Positions 33,450-44,622 of a stretch of DNA of 64,000 nt are shown here, one piece after another (within the stretch, counting starts at the first letter, position 1; each line of letters begins with the position of its first letter). The stretch lies in assembly GCF_014650695.1 (NCBI RefSeq), contig NZ_BMVL01000006.1, positions 124,001 to 188,000 on the forward strand. Reading direction: 5' to 3'. This DNA comes from Streptomyces avidinii. Its GTDB lineage: Bacteria; Actinomycetota; Actinomycetes; Streptomycetales; Streptomycetaceae. The notes beneath the pieces are model-generated. The model saw only the letters and a list, made by a program, of their open reading frames with translations, searched no databases and was not told where the DNA came from. Position numbers and translations under genes: made by a program.

Positions 33450-33857
33450 CTCGGGTTCCTTGGTGTCTCGTGTCCGGTTCTCAACGGGTTCGACCGATGC
33501 ACGCTTCGACCGCACTCGTGGCTACGGTGCAGCAATCATGATCCATGGCTGTGGTTCATGGAAGGACATCCACGTGACCGGCCCCGCCGCGCACCTCGCA
33601 GGTAGGGCGACATCCCTCGCGGGCGTGCCCCGGACGGCCACCACCGTGACCAAGAATTCGCCGAGCGCGGCAGACCTGGCCCGAAGCCGTCTCGACCGGC
33701 CGTGTTCCGGACAACTTGCGCCGGAAGGACGCGGAGGGGCGGTGGACGGGGTTTTTGCGGGCAGGCGAAGGCCGACTACGTCCATGCACCGCCTCCGGGC
33801 CCAGCAGCTCCGGCCGAACGCCCGACAAGGCGGTGTTCTGCTCAAGGAGGTTTCACC
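33450..33857. other. No supported gene
   Basis: About 400 bases between the divergent DHFR-like and emfourin genes. Frames on both strands are short or Arg-rich shadows. Promoters for both genes presumably lie here. Confidence 0.5.
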
Positions 33858-34124
33858 ATGCTGATCACCGTCACACGCACCGGCGGGTTTGCGGGCGGGG
33901 AACAGACCGCTTCTCTCGAAACGGAGTGCCGCAGCGACCAGCTCGAGCTGGAGCGGCTGGCCGAGCGTGCGCTCAGCGGTGAGAGCCCTGCGGGGCAGGG
34001 CCCCGTTCCTGACGGCTTCAGCTACGTCGTCCGCGTCGACAGCAAGCTGGTGGAGTTACAGGATCCGTACCTCACCGAGGACCAGCGGCAGCTGATCGAC
34101 ATTGTTCTGGCCGCTGTAGCCTGA
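33858..34124 (+). CDS. Emfourin-type inhibitor of protealysin-like proteases
   Basis: 88 residues from ATG 33858 with AAGGAGG at 33844-33850. MLITVTRTGGFAGGEQTASL and the late VDSKLVELQDPYLTEDQRQL match emfourin, the small cytoplasmic protein that blocks M4 metalloproteases of the protealysin group. Such genes normally sit beside their protease; here the only M4 protease in the window lies 18 kb away (52276-53526). A strong terminator follows. Confidence 0.85.
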   Translation: MLITVTRTGGFAGGEQTASLETECRSDQLELERLAERALSGESPAGQGPVPDGFSYVVRVDSKLVELQDPYLTEDQRQLIDIVLAAVA

Positions 34125-34131
34125 CGGGCCC

Positions 34132-34160
34132 GACCGGGACCGGTAGGGCCGGTCCCGGTC
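34132..34160. terminator. 12-bp hairpin after emfourin
   Basis: GACCGGGACCGG (34132-34143), loop TAGGG, CCGGTCCCGGTC (34149-34160): a perfect stem 8 bases after the stop. Confidence 0.8.
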
Positions 34161-34346
34161 GTTCAGCCACCCTTGATTCTCGACTCGGGCCGACGCCTGG
34201 CTCTCTGCTCCGCGATCGACTCGACACCTCCCCGCACCCCCACGCTCGCCGAGCTGGCCATGGACCGGGCCCGCACAAGACGTGGGAGGCAACCTCCCCG
34301 CCCGAACTGCGCAGCAGGCGCGCGTGATTGCGCGCCCCGAAGGCGC

Positions 34347-35036
34347 TCAACGGTGCACTACTCGGCGTCCGGTGAGCCGGGTCGGCGTGACCTTCATCCA
34401 ATGGGTCCGGTCGCCGCCGGCCCAGGGCAGCGAGCGGGCCACGGCATCGAGCCGCTTGATGACAGCGGCATCGGTGATGCCTTTCGCTTCGCCCACGGCC
34501 ATCACGCTCCAGCCCGTGTGCATGACCTCGTCGATGTGATCGACCTCGAAAGCCACCTCGGTCCCGGCGGCCCCGGCGATGGCCGTCTCTTCGGACGTGC
34601 GGAAGGCGATCTCACCGCCGGCCACCACGTAGTTCACGGGGAAGATGGCCGGCCCCCGGGTGCTGAAGACCCCGACCCTGCCGATGCCGTGCGTGGACAG
34701 GAGATGTCGGCACTCGTCGTAGGTCAGCGCGACCAGGTGCGCGTCGCGCAGGCTGGTGCCCCGGCCGGGCGGATGGTCGGCGGTCGCTCCGGTGAGTTCC
34801 GCGACGGTCGTCTCCAGCCCGTCGGCGAGGCGCAGCAAGGAGCCGATGGCGGGCGACGCGGCGCGCTCCTCCAGATAGGCGACGTACGTGGCATCACTGC
34901 CGCAGCGCTCGCCCAGCTCTTCCCGGCTGAGGCCGAGTTCCTCGCGGCGGGCGGCGATCCGGCGTCCCAGGTCGGTTCGTCCGGCAGGCGTCGCGGTGGA
35001 GGCGGATCCCGGTGTGCCGGTGTTCATGGCCGTCAC
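34347..35036 (-). CDS. XRE-type HTH fused to a pyridoxamine-phosphate-oxidase-like domain
   Basis: 229 residues from GTG 35036, overlapping the dehydrogenase stop (GTGA). N-terminal XRE HTH (LGRRIAARREELGLSREELG to LLRLADGLETTV, residues 22-80), then a split-barrel flavin/F420-binding domain (HLLSTHGIGRVGVFSTRGPA, IFPVNYVVAGGEIAFRTSEE, EVAFEVDHID). Such fusions are common in Streptomyces dormancy regions. It may sense redox or flavin state and regulate the coupled dehydrogenase; unproven. Confidence 0.88.
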   Translation of the reverse strand: MTAMNTGTPGSASTATPAGRTDLGRRIAARREELGLSREELGERCGSDATYVAYLEERAASPAIGSLLRLADGLETTVAELTGATADHPPGRGTSLRDAHLVALTYDECRHLLSTHGIGRVGVFSTRGPAIFPVNYVVAGGEIAFRTSEETAIAGAAGTEVAFEVDHIDEVMHTGWSVMAVGEAKGITDAAVIKRLDAVARSLPWAGGDRTHWMKVTPTRLTGRRVVHR

Positions 35037-36121
35037 GCCCCGTCGGTTTCGTGCCCGGCCGCGGAGGCGACCACGTCGTGCTGGGGGCCGCCGAGTACGA
35101 CCTTCAGGGCACCGGTGTCACCGGCGCGGGAGAAGACGTCGTACGCCTCTTCCATCTGTCCCAGCTCGAAGCGGTGGGTCACCAGCTCGCCACCCGGCAG
35201 GCGGCCGGCCGCCATCATGCGGAGCAGCATCGGGGTGGAGGAGGTGTCGACCAGCCCCGTGGTGATGGTGACGTCCTTGATCCACAGGTCTTCGAGGTGC
35301 AGGGTGGCGGGCTTGCCGTGGACGCCGATGTTCGCGACCCGGCCGCCGGGGCGAACCATCCGGGTGCACATCTCGAAGGCCTCCGGTACGCCGACCGCCT
35401 CGATGACCACGTCGGCACCGAGCCCGTCGGTGAGGTCGGCCACCAGCTGTTCCGGCTGCTCGGTGGCTCCGGCGGTCGCGTCCGCGCCGAAGGCCCGGGC
35501 CGCTGCCAGCCTCGACTCGGCGAGGTCGACGGCGATGATCCGCCCGGGGCTGTACAGGCGGGCCGTGGCGATGGCCGCGAGGCCGATCGGACCCGCTCCG
35601 ACCACCACGACCGTGTCTCCCGGCCGCACCTTCCCGTTGAGTACGCCCACCTCGTACGAGGTGGGGAAGATGTCGGCCAGCAGCACCGCGTCGTGGCTCT
35701 CCACGGCGCTGGGGAGCAGGTGGACGGAGAGGTCGGCGAAGGGCACCCGGACGTATTCGGCCTGCGCGCCGTCGATGGTGTGCCCGAGTACCCAGCCACC
35801 GCCGCCGCGGCACTGGCCGTAGCGGCTCTCGCGGCAGTAGCTGCACCGGCCGCACGAGGAGATGCAGGAGATGAGGACCCTGTCCCCGGGGCGGACGGTG
35901 TGGACGTCTCCGCCGATCTCGACGACGGTTCCGACAGCCTCGTGCCCCAGGATCCGGCCCGGCGTCACCTCGGGTACATCGCCCTTGACGATGTGCAGAT
36001 CGGTGCCGCAGATGGTCACGGCATCGACCCGGACGATCGCGTCGGCGGCGTCCTTGATCGCGGGGTCCGGGACGTCCTGCCAGGCGGTCTGCCCCGGGCC
36101 TTGGAAGACGAGTGCCTTCAT
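35033..36121 (-). CDS. Zinc-dependent alcohol dehydrogenase
   Basis: 362 residues from ATG 36121. Catalytic zinc ligands are in VTICGTDLHIVKG and GHEAVGTVVEIG; the structural zinc is bound by the four Cys of SCGRCSYCRESRYGQC; the NAD motif is VVVVGAGPIGLAAIA. A medium-chain dehydrogenase acting on short alcohols, aldehydes or polyols. It is first in a coupled pair with the HTH-PPOX gene. Its promoter region, shared with the divergent MBL gene, carries two DevR/OsdR-like palindromes. Confidence 0.93.
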   Translation of the reverse strand: MKALVFQGPGQTAWQDVPDPAIKDAADAIVRVDAVTICGTDLHIVKGDVPEVTPGRILGHEAVGTVVEIGGDVHTVRPGDRVLISCISSCGRCSYCRESRYGQCRGGGGWVLGHTIDGAQAEYVRVPFADLSVHLLPSAVESHDAVLLADIFPTSYEVGVLNGKVRPGDTVVVVGAGPIGLAAIATARLYSPGRIIAVDLAESRLAAARAFGADATAGATEQPEQLVADLTDGLGADVVIEAVGVPEAFEMCTRMVRPGGRVANIGVHGKPATLHLEDLWIKDVTITTGLVDTSSTPMLLRMMAAGRLPGGELVTHRFELGQMEEAYDVFSRAGDTGALKVVLGGPQHDVVASAAGHETDGA

Positions 36122-36197
36122 GACTTTCGCCCTGCTTCCTGTCGCTCGTCCAGTGGGGAACACTGCCAGGCTGGCCCGACGTCCGTCCCGAGCGCAT

Positions 36198-36234
36198 GGG
36201 CCGGTCGGTCCCCGTCCTGGGCCCGTCGGCCCCC
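36198..36234. promoter_or_regulatory. Two DevR/OsdR-like boxes between dehydrogenase and MBL genes
   Basis: GGGCCGGTCGGTCCCC (36198-36213) and GGGCCCGTCGGCCCCC (36219-36234), 21 bases apart, in the divergent promoter region. They share a core with boxes at 3-39 and 921-936, suggesting one regulator for both dormancy-type blocks. Confidence 0.5.
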
Positions 36235-36300
36235 TCCCCGCGCCATACGCCGAATGGGATGGTGAAGACCGGTACCCGCCTCGAAAGGAGGGCTGCCGCC

Positions 36301-37467
36301 ATGGCCGAGACAGCCCCGACCGCCGTGCCCTCCTCCGCCCGCCCGGCGCTGCTGCGCTTCCTCGGGGGCGTGCGGACCGTGACCGGCAGCAAGTTCCTGG
36401 TGGAGAGCGATCACGCCCGCATCCTCGTCGACTGCGGTCTCTTCCAGGGTTTCGCGGACCTGCGGCGGCGCAACTGGGACAGGCTGGCGTGCGACGCCTC
36501 CGACATCCATGCCGTGGTCGTCACCCATGCCCACCTGGACCACTGCGGCTACCTGCCTCGCCTGGTCAGGCACGGCTTCCGCGGGCCGATTCTGGCCAGC
36601 TCCCGTACCGCTCGCCTCGCCGAGATCGTTCTGCGTGACAGCGCGAAGCTGCAGATGGAGGCCGCCCGGCACGCCAACGAGCACGGCTGGTCCAAACACC
36701 GGCCCGCCTCTCCGCTGTACGACGACGGCGATGTGGACCGGACGGTCACGTACTTCGACCCCGTGCCGGTGGGCGAGGAGGTCGAGATCATTGCCGGGAC
36801 GAAGCTGAAACTGCGGCACGGCGGCCACATCCTCGGCTCCGCCTGGGTCCACCTCACGCTGGAGGACGGACACACCCTCGCATTCAGTGGCGACCTCGGC
36901 CGTCCCGGCCACCCCCTGCTGCTCCCCCCGGAGCCGTTCTCGGGTGCCGACGTGCTGCTGATGGAGTCCACCTACGGAGACCGACGCCATGATCACGTGA
37001 CGGCTCAGCGGGAATTCGGCGCCGTGATCGCCAGAACGCTGGGTCGGGGTGGAACCGTGGTGATCCCGGCCTTCGCGATCGACCGCACCGAGGTCGTCCT
37101 GCATGAACTCGCCGGCCTGCGACGCGAGGGCATCCTGCCGCCGAACGTTCCCGTCCACGTGGACAGTCCCATGGCCCTGGCCGCCCTCGACGTCTACCGG
37201 GACGCCTTGCGCACCCGCTCCCCCGAGCTGCGGCCGGAGGTTCTCGCCCAGGGCGAATCCGCGATCGGCCCGGAGCCGTTCCTGGCGGCCCGCAGCATTC
37301 AGGAGTCCATCGACATCAACAGCACCACCGGGCCGGCCGTCATCGTGTCCTCGGCCGGCATGGCCACGGGCGGACGCGTCCTGCACCACCTGAGGCGGGT
37401 TCTCCCCGACCCCCGCAACGCCGTGGTCGTCGTCGGGTTCGCCGCCGCCGGTACGCGGGCCCGCGAC
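36301..37467 (+). pseudogene. MBL-fold/beta-CASP hydrolase lacking its C-terminus
   Basis: From ATG 36301 (AAAGGAGGG upstream): LLRFLGGVRTVTGSKFLV, metal site THAHLDHCGYLP, GGHILGSAWV, AFSGDLGR and ESTYGDRRH, then the beta-CASP part with SSAGMATGGRVLHHL. It matches RNA-processing-type metallohydrolases up to VGFAAAGTRARD, then breaks at 37467 where the last about 70 residues, with the final metal-binding His, should be. The frame runs into CBS-protein sequence and stops at 37521. Probably inactive. Confidence 0.8.
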
Positions 37468-37883
37468 CCACGACGTCGTGGCGGTCACCCCCTATGCCGA
37501 TTTCAAGGAGTCCGGCCGTGACCGTCCGGCCCACCGCCACCCTCCCCCAGGCCGCCCGACTCATGGCCGAGCGGCACGTCAAACGCCTCCCGGTCGTCGA
37601 CGCGGACGGTACCGTCAGCCGCGCCGACCTCCTCAAGGTCTTCCTCCGTTCCGACGACGAGCTCGCCGCCGAGATCCGACACGAGGTCGTCGAGCCGCTC
37701 TTCCCCGTTTCTCGGAAGGCGCTGAAGGTCGATGTCACCCACGGGGTCGTCACGCTCACCGGAAAGGTGCGCGACGCACACCTCATCCCGATGGCCACGC
37801 GCCTCGCGCAGGCCGTCGAGGGGATCGTGAGCGTGCACAACCACCTGGTAACGCTCGCGCCCTCCACCGACGACGGAGCCTGA
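37466..37883 (+). pseudogene. CBS-BON protein with internal deletions
   Basis: Three pieces of a CBS-CBS-BON protein: THDVVAVTPYADFKE (start of CBS 1, frame 2), then SPAVTVRPTATLPQAARLM (CBS 2, another frame from about 37505) with about 4 residues missing before VSRADLLKVFLR, then a complete BON domain (ALKVDVTHGVVTLTGKVRDA) to 37883. The first CBS domain and the start are gone. Compare the intact relative at 119-802. Confidence 0.75.
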
Positions 37884-37902
37884 GGGGGCAGATCCCCCCT
37901 CA
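37881..37902. terminator. Hairpin overlapping the CBS-BON stop
   Basis: TGAGGGGG (37881-37888), loop CAGATC, CCCCCTCA (37895-37902). Confidence 0.6.
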
Positions 37903-38081
37903 TCGGCCACACGTGCGCCGCGAGGGGAAACACCGCGACGGCCCGCGCGTGCCCCGCCGACCAGGAGAAAGGCTGCCAAAGGCATCCTTGTCGGGTCTCC
38001 GCACAGGCCTCGCTTGACTGCTGGTCGGCGCAACAGGTAGGGAGAGGGGCTGTATCGCGCAAGGTGTGAAACGGGGGACAA

Positions 38082-40169
<2,088 letters not shown>

Positions 40170-40302
40170 GAGCGTAAGCGGCCGTTGGGGCTGTCCTGGC
40201 CGTACCCGGCCCGCGTATCCGGCGGCCCTGAGATGGCCGGCCCCGAGCCGGCCGAGGGGCAGGCCCTGTACGGGTTTCTCGGCCGGCCGGGCGCAGCCCC
40301 CG

Positions 40303-41589
40303 TCAGTCGGCGGCCCGGCGCCTGCCCCGTTGACGGCGCGCGTACGGCAAGAGGCGCGGCGAGCGTTTGGCGGCCACGTCCTCGACCCAGCCGAAGGTCA
40401 GCACCAGCAGGCCGAGCAGCGGGATCGCCACCATCAGCGTGAACCATTGGCTGGCCAGCAGCCACTGGAGGTTCTTGTAGAAGAAGGGGACGCTCCAGAG
40501 GGGGTCGATCAGCGGAATGGCGACCACCAGCGCGATCTGGTGCCAGAGGTAGACGCTGACAGCGCGTGCGTTGAGCAGGCTGACCAGGCCGTTCCAGCGT
40601 TCCAGCGGCCTGGGCCACCGATCCCAGGACGGGCTGACGTGGAGCAGGATGGCGACGAAGCCGAGGGACCACAGGGCCTGGGCGATCGGCCAGGCCTCGA
40701 TGTCGGTCGGTTCGGTCGGGTCGACCGGCCGGGTCTGCAGGTACCAGAGGCCGGCGACCATGACCAGCGGCGCGATGGACGGCAGTACGTACTGCGGGAT
40801 CTTCTTGAGCAGCCCCTCCTGGTGGGCCATGCCGAGGATCCAGCAGGAGCCGAACATCGTGAAGTCGTTGGCGGTCTCCCAGACCCGGCTGTAGACGAAC
40901 TCCTGGTCGACGAAGACCGTGTTCATCACGATCACCAGCGCCAGGGGGGTGAACAGCGTCACCACCGGGAATCGTCGCAGTGCCCGGAGCATCAGGGGTG
41001 AGAGCAGGACGTACCAGAGGTAGGCCCGGAGGTACCAGAGCGGGACGATGATCTGCGCGGCCCAGGTGTGTTCCACGAGACCGTGGAAACCGGGCAGGTC
41101 GTCCGCGTACGGCGGAGTGCTCAGCGGCAGGATCCAGTACGCCAGCTTGGTCCACCACCAGGTGGGGTGGCCGTCGGAGTGAGGGCCCCAGCCATCGAGG
41201 ATCTGGAGGGCGATCAGGACGGCGCCGAACAGCCACATCGGCGGCAGCAGCCGGCGCAGTCGGCCGCGGATCACGCCGAGAGCGGGACGGCCGGGAGCCG
41301 GACGGCTGAGCGAGCGGGCCATCAGCGAGCCGGCGAGCGCGAACATCACGCCCATCGAAGGGAAGACCAGGGGCAGCCAGAACCAGCCGAAGTTGTGGTA
41401 GAGCATCACGCGAACCAGCGCCAGCGCGCGCAGCAGGTCGAGATAGCGGTCCCGACCGCCCTTGCCTTCGGACGGTGTCTCCGGCTGCGACTCCGACTCC
41501 GGCTCGGGCTCCGGCTCCTGTCGCAGATCGGCGGGGACTCTCAACTGCAGGGTGCTCTGGGTGCGCTCGAATTCGATGAAAGCAGTCAC
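40303..41589 (-). CDS. Acyltransferase-3-like membrane protein
   Basis: 428 residues from GTG 41589, which overlaps the glycosyltransferase stop (GTGA). A Glu/Pro/Ser-repeat leader (EPEPEPESESQPE) is followed by RDRYLDLLRALALVRVMLYH, the entry segment of acyltransferase-3 proteins, and about ten membrane segments. It probably O-acylates the polysaccharide made by the coupled GT2 fusion. The start of this domain is better explained by the GTG than by the longer frame reaching 41988. Confidence 0.88.
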   Translation of the reverse strand: MTAFIEFERTQSTLQLRVPADLRQEPEPEPESESQPETPSEGKGGRDRYLDLLRALALVRVMLYHNFGWFWLPLVFPSMGVMFALAGSLMARSLSRPAPGRPALGVIRGRLRRLLPPMWLFGAVLIALQILDGWGPHSDGHPTWWWTKLAYWILPLSTPPYADDLPGFHGLVEHTWAAQIIVPLWYLRAYLWYVLLSPLMLRALRRFPVVTLFTPLALVIVMNTVFVDQEFVYSRVWETANDFTMFGSCWILGMAHQEGLLKKIPQYVLPSIAPLVMVAGLWYLQTRPVDPTEPTDIEAWPIAQALWSLGFVAILLHVSPSWDRWPRPLERWNGLVSLLNARAVSVYLWHQIALVVAIPLIDPLWSVPFFYKNLQWLLASQWFTLMVAIPLLGLLVLTFGWVEDVAAKRSPRLLPYARRQRGRRRAAD

Positions 41590-43742
41590 GGTCGGGCCTC
41601 CACCGGTACAGCGACCTCGCCGGTGCGCCGGAGCTTCTGCCAGCGCAGGCGGCCACCGGTCATCGCCGTGATCGCTGACTGCAACAGGACGATGTACATC
41701 AGCTGCCGGTAGACCAGCTGCTGGATCGGCAGGCTGATCAGGTGCCACGGCCTCTCGCGGTCGAGCCGAAAGGCGTACCAGGACAGTGCGGCCTGGAGCA
41801 GGATGAAGCCGCCCCAGCTGGTGAGGGTGATCGGGGCGTCGCCGAACAGCACGCCGTACAGCAGGAACAGGTCGACCAGCGGCGCCAGCAGCGGGGCGAC
41901 CACGCCGAACAGCACGACGAGCGGGAGCCCGAGCCGGCCGAAGCGCCCGGCCGGGCCGCGGGCGGTCACCGCGCCGCGGTGCTTCCACATCGCCTGCATG
42001 CTGCCGTAGCTCCAGCGGTACCGCTGGGACCAGAGCTGCTGGAGGCTGGCGGGCGCCTCGGTCCAGGCGCGCGCGTGCTCCGCGTAGACGATCCGCCAGC
42101 CGTCGCAGAGCACCGCGATGGTGATGTCGGTGTCCTCTGCGAGGGTGTCGTCGCTCATGCCGCCGACCCGCTGCAGGGCCTCCCTGCGGAAGGCGCCGAC
42201 CGCGCCGGGGATGGTCGGGATGACGTTCAGCATGTCGTACATCCGGCGGTCCAGGTTGTGGCCGAGGACGTACTCGATGTGCTGCCAGGCACCGATCAGG
42301 CTGTCGCGGTTGCCCACCTTGGCGTTGCCCGCGACCGCGCCGATCGCCGGGTCTCCGAAGGGCTGGACCAGCTCGCGCACGGTGGACGGCTCGAAGACGG
42401 TGTCGCCATCCATCATCACGATGATGTCGTGCGAGGCGGCCGCGATCCCGGTGTTGAGCGCGCTGGACTTGCCGCCGTTGGCTTGGCGGATCAACCGGAC
42501 GAACGGCAGGTCCATCTCCTCGACGATGTCCGCGGTGCCGTCCGACGAGCCGTCGTCGATGACGATCACCTCGATCGGATAGTCACTGGCGGCCAGGGAG
42601 TTGAGGGTGTTGGCGATGCACTCGAGCTCGTTGTAGGCCGGGACCAGGACGGTGACCGGCTCGGTGACCGGCGGTCCCCAGGCGTCCCGCCGCTTGGAGC
42701 GGCGGGCGTGGATCGGTGCGAGAACGAGCATCAGCGCGAACCGGCCGAAGTTGAGGAAGCCGACGACGGCCAGCAGCGCGACCAGCACCGGCAGGGTGAG
42801 AACGGCGACCTGGGTGGCCCAGATGTACCCCTTGCCCGCCCACAGCTGAAACCCTTGCACCGGCACGGTGGCGCTGGAAGCGCCGAGTGCGTCGGAGATG
42901 GTGGTGAAGCGGTAGCCCTGGGCCTGCAGCCTGTCGATGATCTGCCCGAGGGCGGTGAGCGTCTGGGTACGGTCGCCACCCGCGTCGTGCAGCAGGATCA
43001 GCGCGCCCGCACCGGGCTTGGACGGCATGGCCGCCTTGACGATCTCCTCGACTCCGGGACGCTTCCAGTCGTCGGTGTCGCGGTCGATGAACGCGGTGAG
43101 GTAGCCGCGCGCGCCCACGTACTTGATCACCGGGTAGTTCCAGTCGTCCAGCGCCGAGGCGTCGGAGGAGTACGGCGGGCGGAACAGCGCGCTGTGCACA
43201 CCCGCGACGCCGGCCAGCGCCAGCTGCGTCTGCGCCAGCTCCCAGCTGATCCGGGCGTGGGACTGGTACACCAGATCGGGGTGGGTGAAGGTGTGCACCC
43301 CGAGTTCGTGGCCACCCGCGACGATCTGCCGGATCAGGTCCGGGTGTCGTGTGGTCATGGCGCCGGTCACGAAGAAGTCCGCACGGACGTTGCGGGCCGC
43401 GAGCACCTCCAGGATCTTCGGCGTCCACTCCGGCGAGGGACCGTCGTCGAAGCTCAGAACCACGGTGCGGTCGGGAATGCGATAGCTCACGGGCTGCGCG
43501 TTCTTGGTGCCACGCGCGTCAATGATCGGACCGCCCTTGAGCAGGTTGCCCGGCACGGTCGTTTTGTCGACCGAGATCGCGATCCGGGAGTCGTGGAACG
43601 CCTCATTGGTGGCCAGGCCGCGCAGCACGAGCAGCGCGAGCAGGCAGGCCAGCAGGGACAGCGGCATGAAGAAGCGCAACGGCGGCGCGGCCAGTCGGCG
43701 CGGCCTCAGCAGGGACTGCCGGCGGCGCTGGTGGCGGGACAA
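41586..43742 (-). CDS. Polysaccharide deacetylase / GT2 glycosyltransferase fusion
   Basis: 718 residues from TTG 43742 with AGGAG 5 bases upstream. One membrane segment (about 22-42), then a NodB deacetylase domain outside the membrane (LSFDDGPSPEW, HTFTHPDL, RPPYSSDAS), a second TM (about 305-330), and a cytoplasmic processive GT2 domain (VLVPAYNE, IDDGSSDGTADI, MMDGDTVFEP, LAEDTDITIA, QRYRW), ending in several TMs. It would polymerise and export an N-acetylated glycan and deacetylate it, as PgaB plus PgaC do separately. Paralogue at 45647-48025. Confidence 0.95.
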   Translation of the reverse strand: MSRHQRRRQSLLRPRRLAAPPLRFFMPLSLLACLLALLVLRGLATNEAFHDSRIAISVDKTTVPGNLLKGGPIIDARGTKNAQPVSYRIPDRTVVLSFDDGPSPEWTPKILEVLAARNVRADFFVTGAMTTRHPDLIRQIVAGGHELGVHTFTHPDLVYQSHARISWELAQTQLALAGVAGVHSALFRPPYSSDASALDDWNYPVIKYVGARGYLTAFIDRDTDDWKRPGVEEIVKAAMPSKPGAGALILLHDAGGDRTQTLTALGQIIDRLQAQGYRFTTISDALGASSATVPVQGFQLWAGKGYIWATQVAVLTLPVLVALLAVVGFLNFGRFALMLVLAPIHARRSKRRDAWGPPVTEPVTVLVPAYNELECIANTLNSLAASDYPIEVIVIDDGSSDGTADIVEEMDLPFVRLIRQANGGKSSALNTGIAAASHDIIVMMDGDTVFEPSTVRELVQPFGDPAIGAVAGNAKVGNRDSLIGAWQHIEYVLGHNLDRRMYDMLNVIPTIPGAVGAFRREALQRVGGMSDDTLAEDTDITIAVLCDGWRIVYAEHARAWTEAPASLQQLWSQRYRWSYGSMQAMWKHRGAVTARGPAGRFGRLGLPLVVLFGVVAPLLAPLVDLFLLYGVLFGDAPITLTSWGGFILLQAALSWYAFRLDRERPWHLISLPIQQLVYRQLMYIVLLQSAITAMTGGRLRWQKLRRTGEVAVPVEARP

Positions 43743-43773
43743 TGACGCTCCTGGAGATGGGTGGTGCGGGCGA

Positions 43774-44271
43774 TCAGGGGTGCTTGGACGGTGGGCCCGA
43801 GGGTTTTGCCCCGTGGGACGCGGTGGTCCTGGGTTTGGACGAGGCGACCGTGGGCTTCGACGGGGTGGCCGACGTCTGCGTCCGGGGTGCGGCGGACCGC
43901 GTTGCCGTCCGAGCCGGGGACGATGCGGACGCCGGGGACGACGCGGACAACCGGGCGGTCGACAGCGACGGCGCGGGTGAGGGCGACGAGGCGGGCGGCC
44001 GCGACGGCTGTGCGGGGATGCCCATCGCCGGGGCGTCCGCCTGCATACCGATCAGGCTGCTGCCCATGGCGACCGCCAGGAGCGCGCCGACCACGGAGAC
44101 GGGCCAGCCGAAGCCCCGCAGGAGACGGCCGCGCAGGCCCGTCCCGGAGACGAACACCGGTGAGGGAGCGGGCGCCTCGAAGCTCGACTCGGACATTTCA
44201 GGCTGTGCCTGGTGCGCCGACCCGCGTTCGATGGAAGTGATGACTGAGCGCACCTTGCGGGGGCCTTTCAT
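43774..44271 (-). CDS. Single-TM Ser/Pro/Ala-rich protein
   Basis: 165 residues from ATG 44271. A cytoplasmic N-terminus (about 55 residues), one membrane segment (about 56-75) and a long low-complexity Ser/Pro/Ala/Thr tail outside. It lies just upstream of the deacetylase-GT2 fusion on the same strand; an analogous gene precedes the second fusion (48065-48607). Possibly a partner or spacer of the synthase. No family. Confidence 0.75.
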   Translation of the reverse strand: MKGPRKVRSVITSIERGSAHQAQPEMSESSFEAPAPSPVFVSGTGLRGRLLRGFGWPVSVVGALLAVAMGSSLIGMQADAPAMGIPAQPSRPPASSPSPAPSLSTARLSASSPASASSPARTATRSAAPRTQTSATPSKPTVASSKPRTTASHGAKPSGPPSKHP

Positions 44272-44622
44272 GGCAGGGCACGTAAAACGCGGGATCGCAG
44301 GGCGAACGCTAGTGCACCGGCCTGAGTCGACTTGGGCCCGATGTGTTCATTTGACACGATCCGCCCCGGTGTCGTGATCGGATCGAAATGGAATTGGTCA
44401 TACCGGTTAGTAGTCTGCTCATATGCTCGCCGGGCAATGATCGGTACGTGTTCAGCCTGAGCCGTTTCGCCGGAACCGCGGTGGCGGGGGCACGAACGTT
44501 GCCCTCCGGCGGTCACTCCGACGGTCAGCCGGAACCTTAGGATGACCCCCTCGTGTGATCAGCCACTGATCCTCATGCACAGGGCGTGTCCAGGTACCGC
44601 CTCTACGCCCCAAGGAGCCCGT
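44272..44622. other. Divergent promoter region, no gene
   Basis: About 350 bases, more AT-rich than the surroundings near 44335-44425, between divergent polysaccharide operons. A TTGACA at 44351-44356 could be a -35 element, but no convincing -10 follows. Confidence 0.4.

Noticed and set aside
41742..43745. A 667-codon plus-strand frame
   Set aside because: Antisense to the first fusion synthase; composition is that of a shadow frame.
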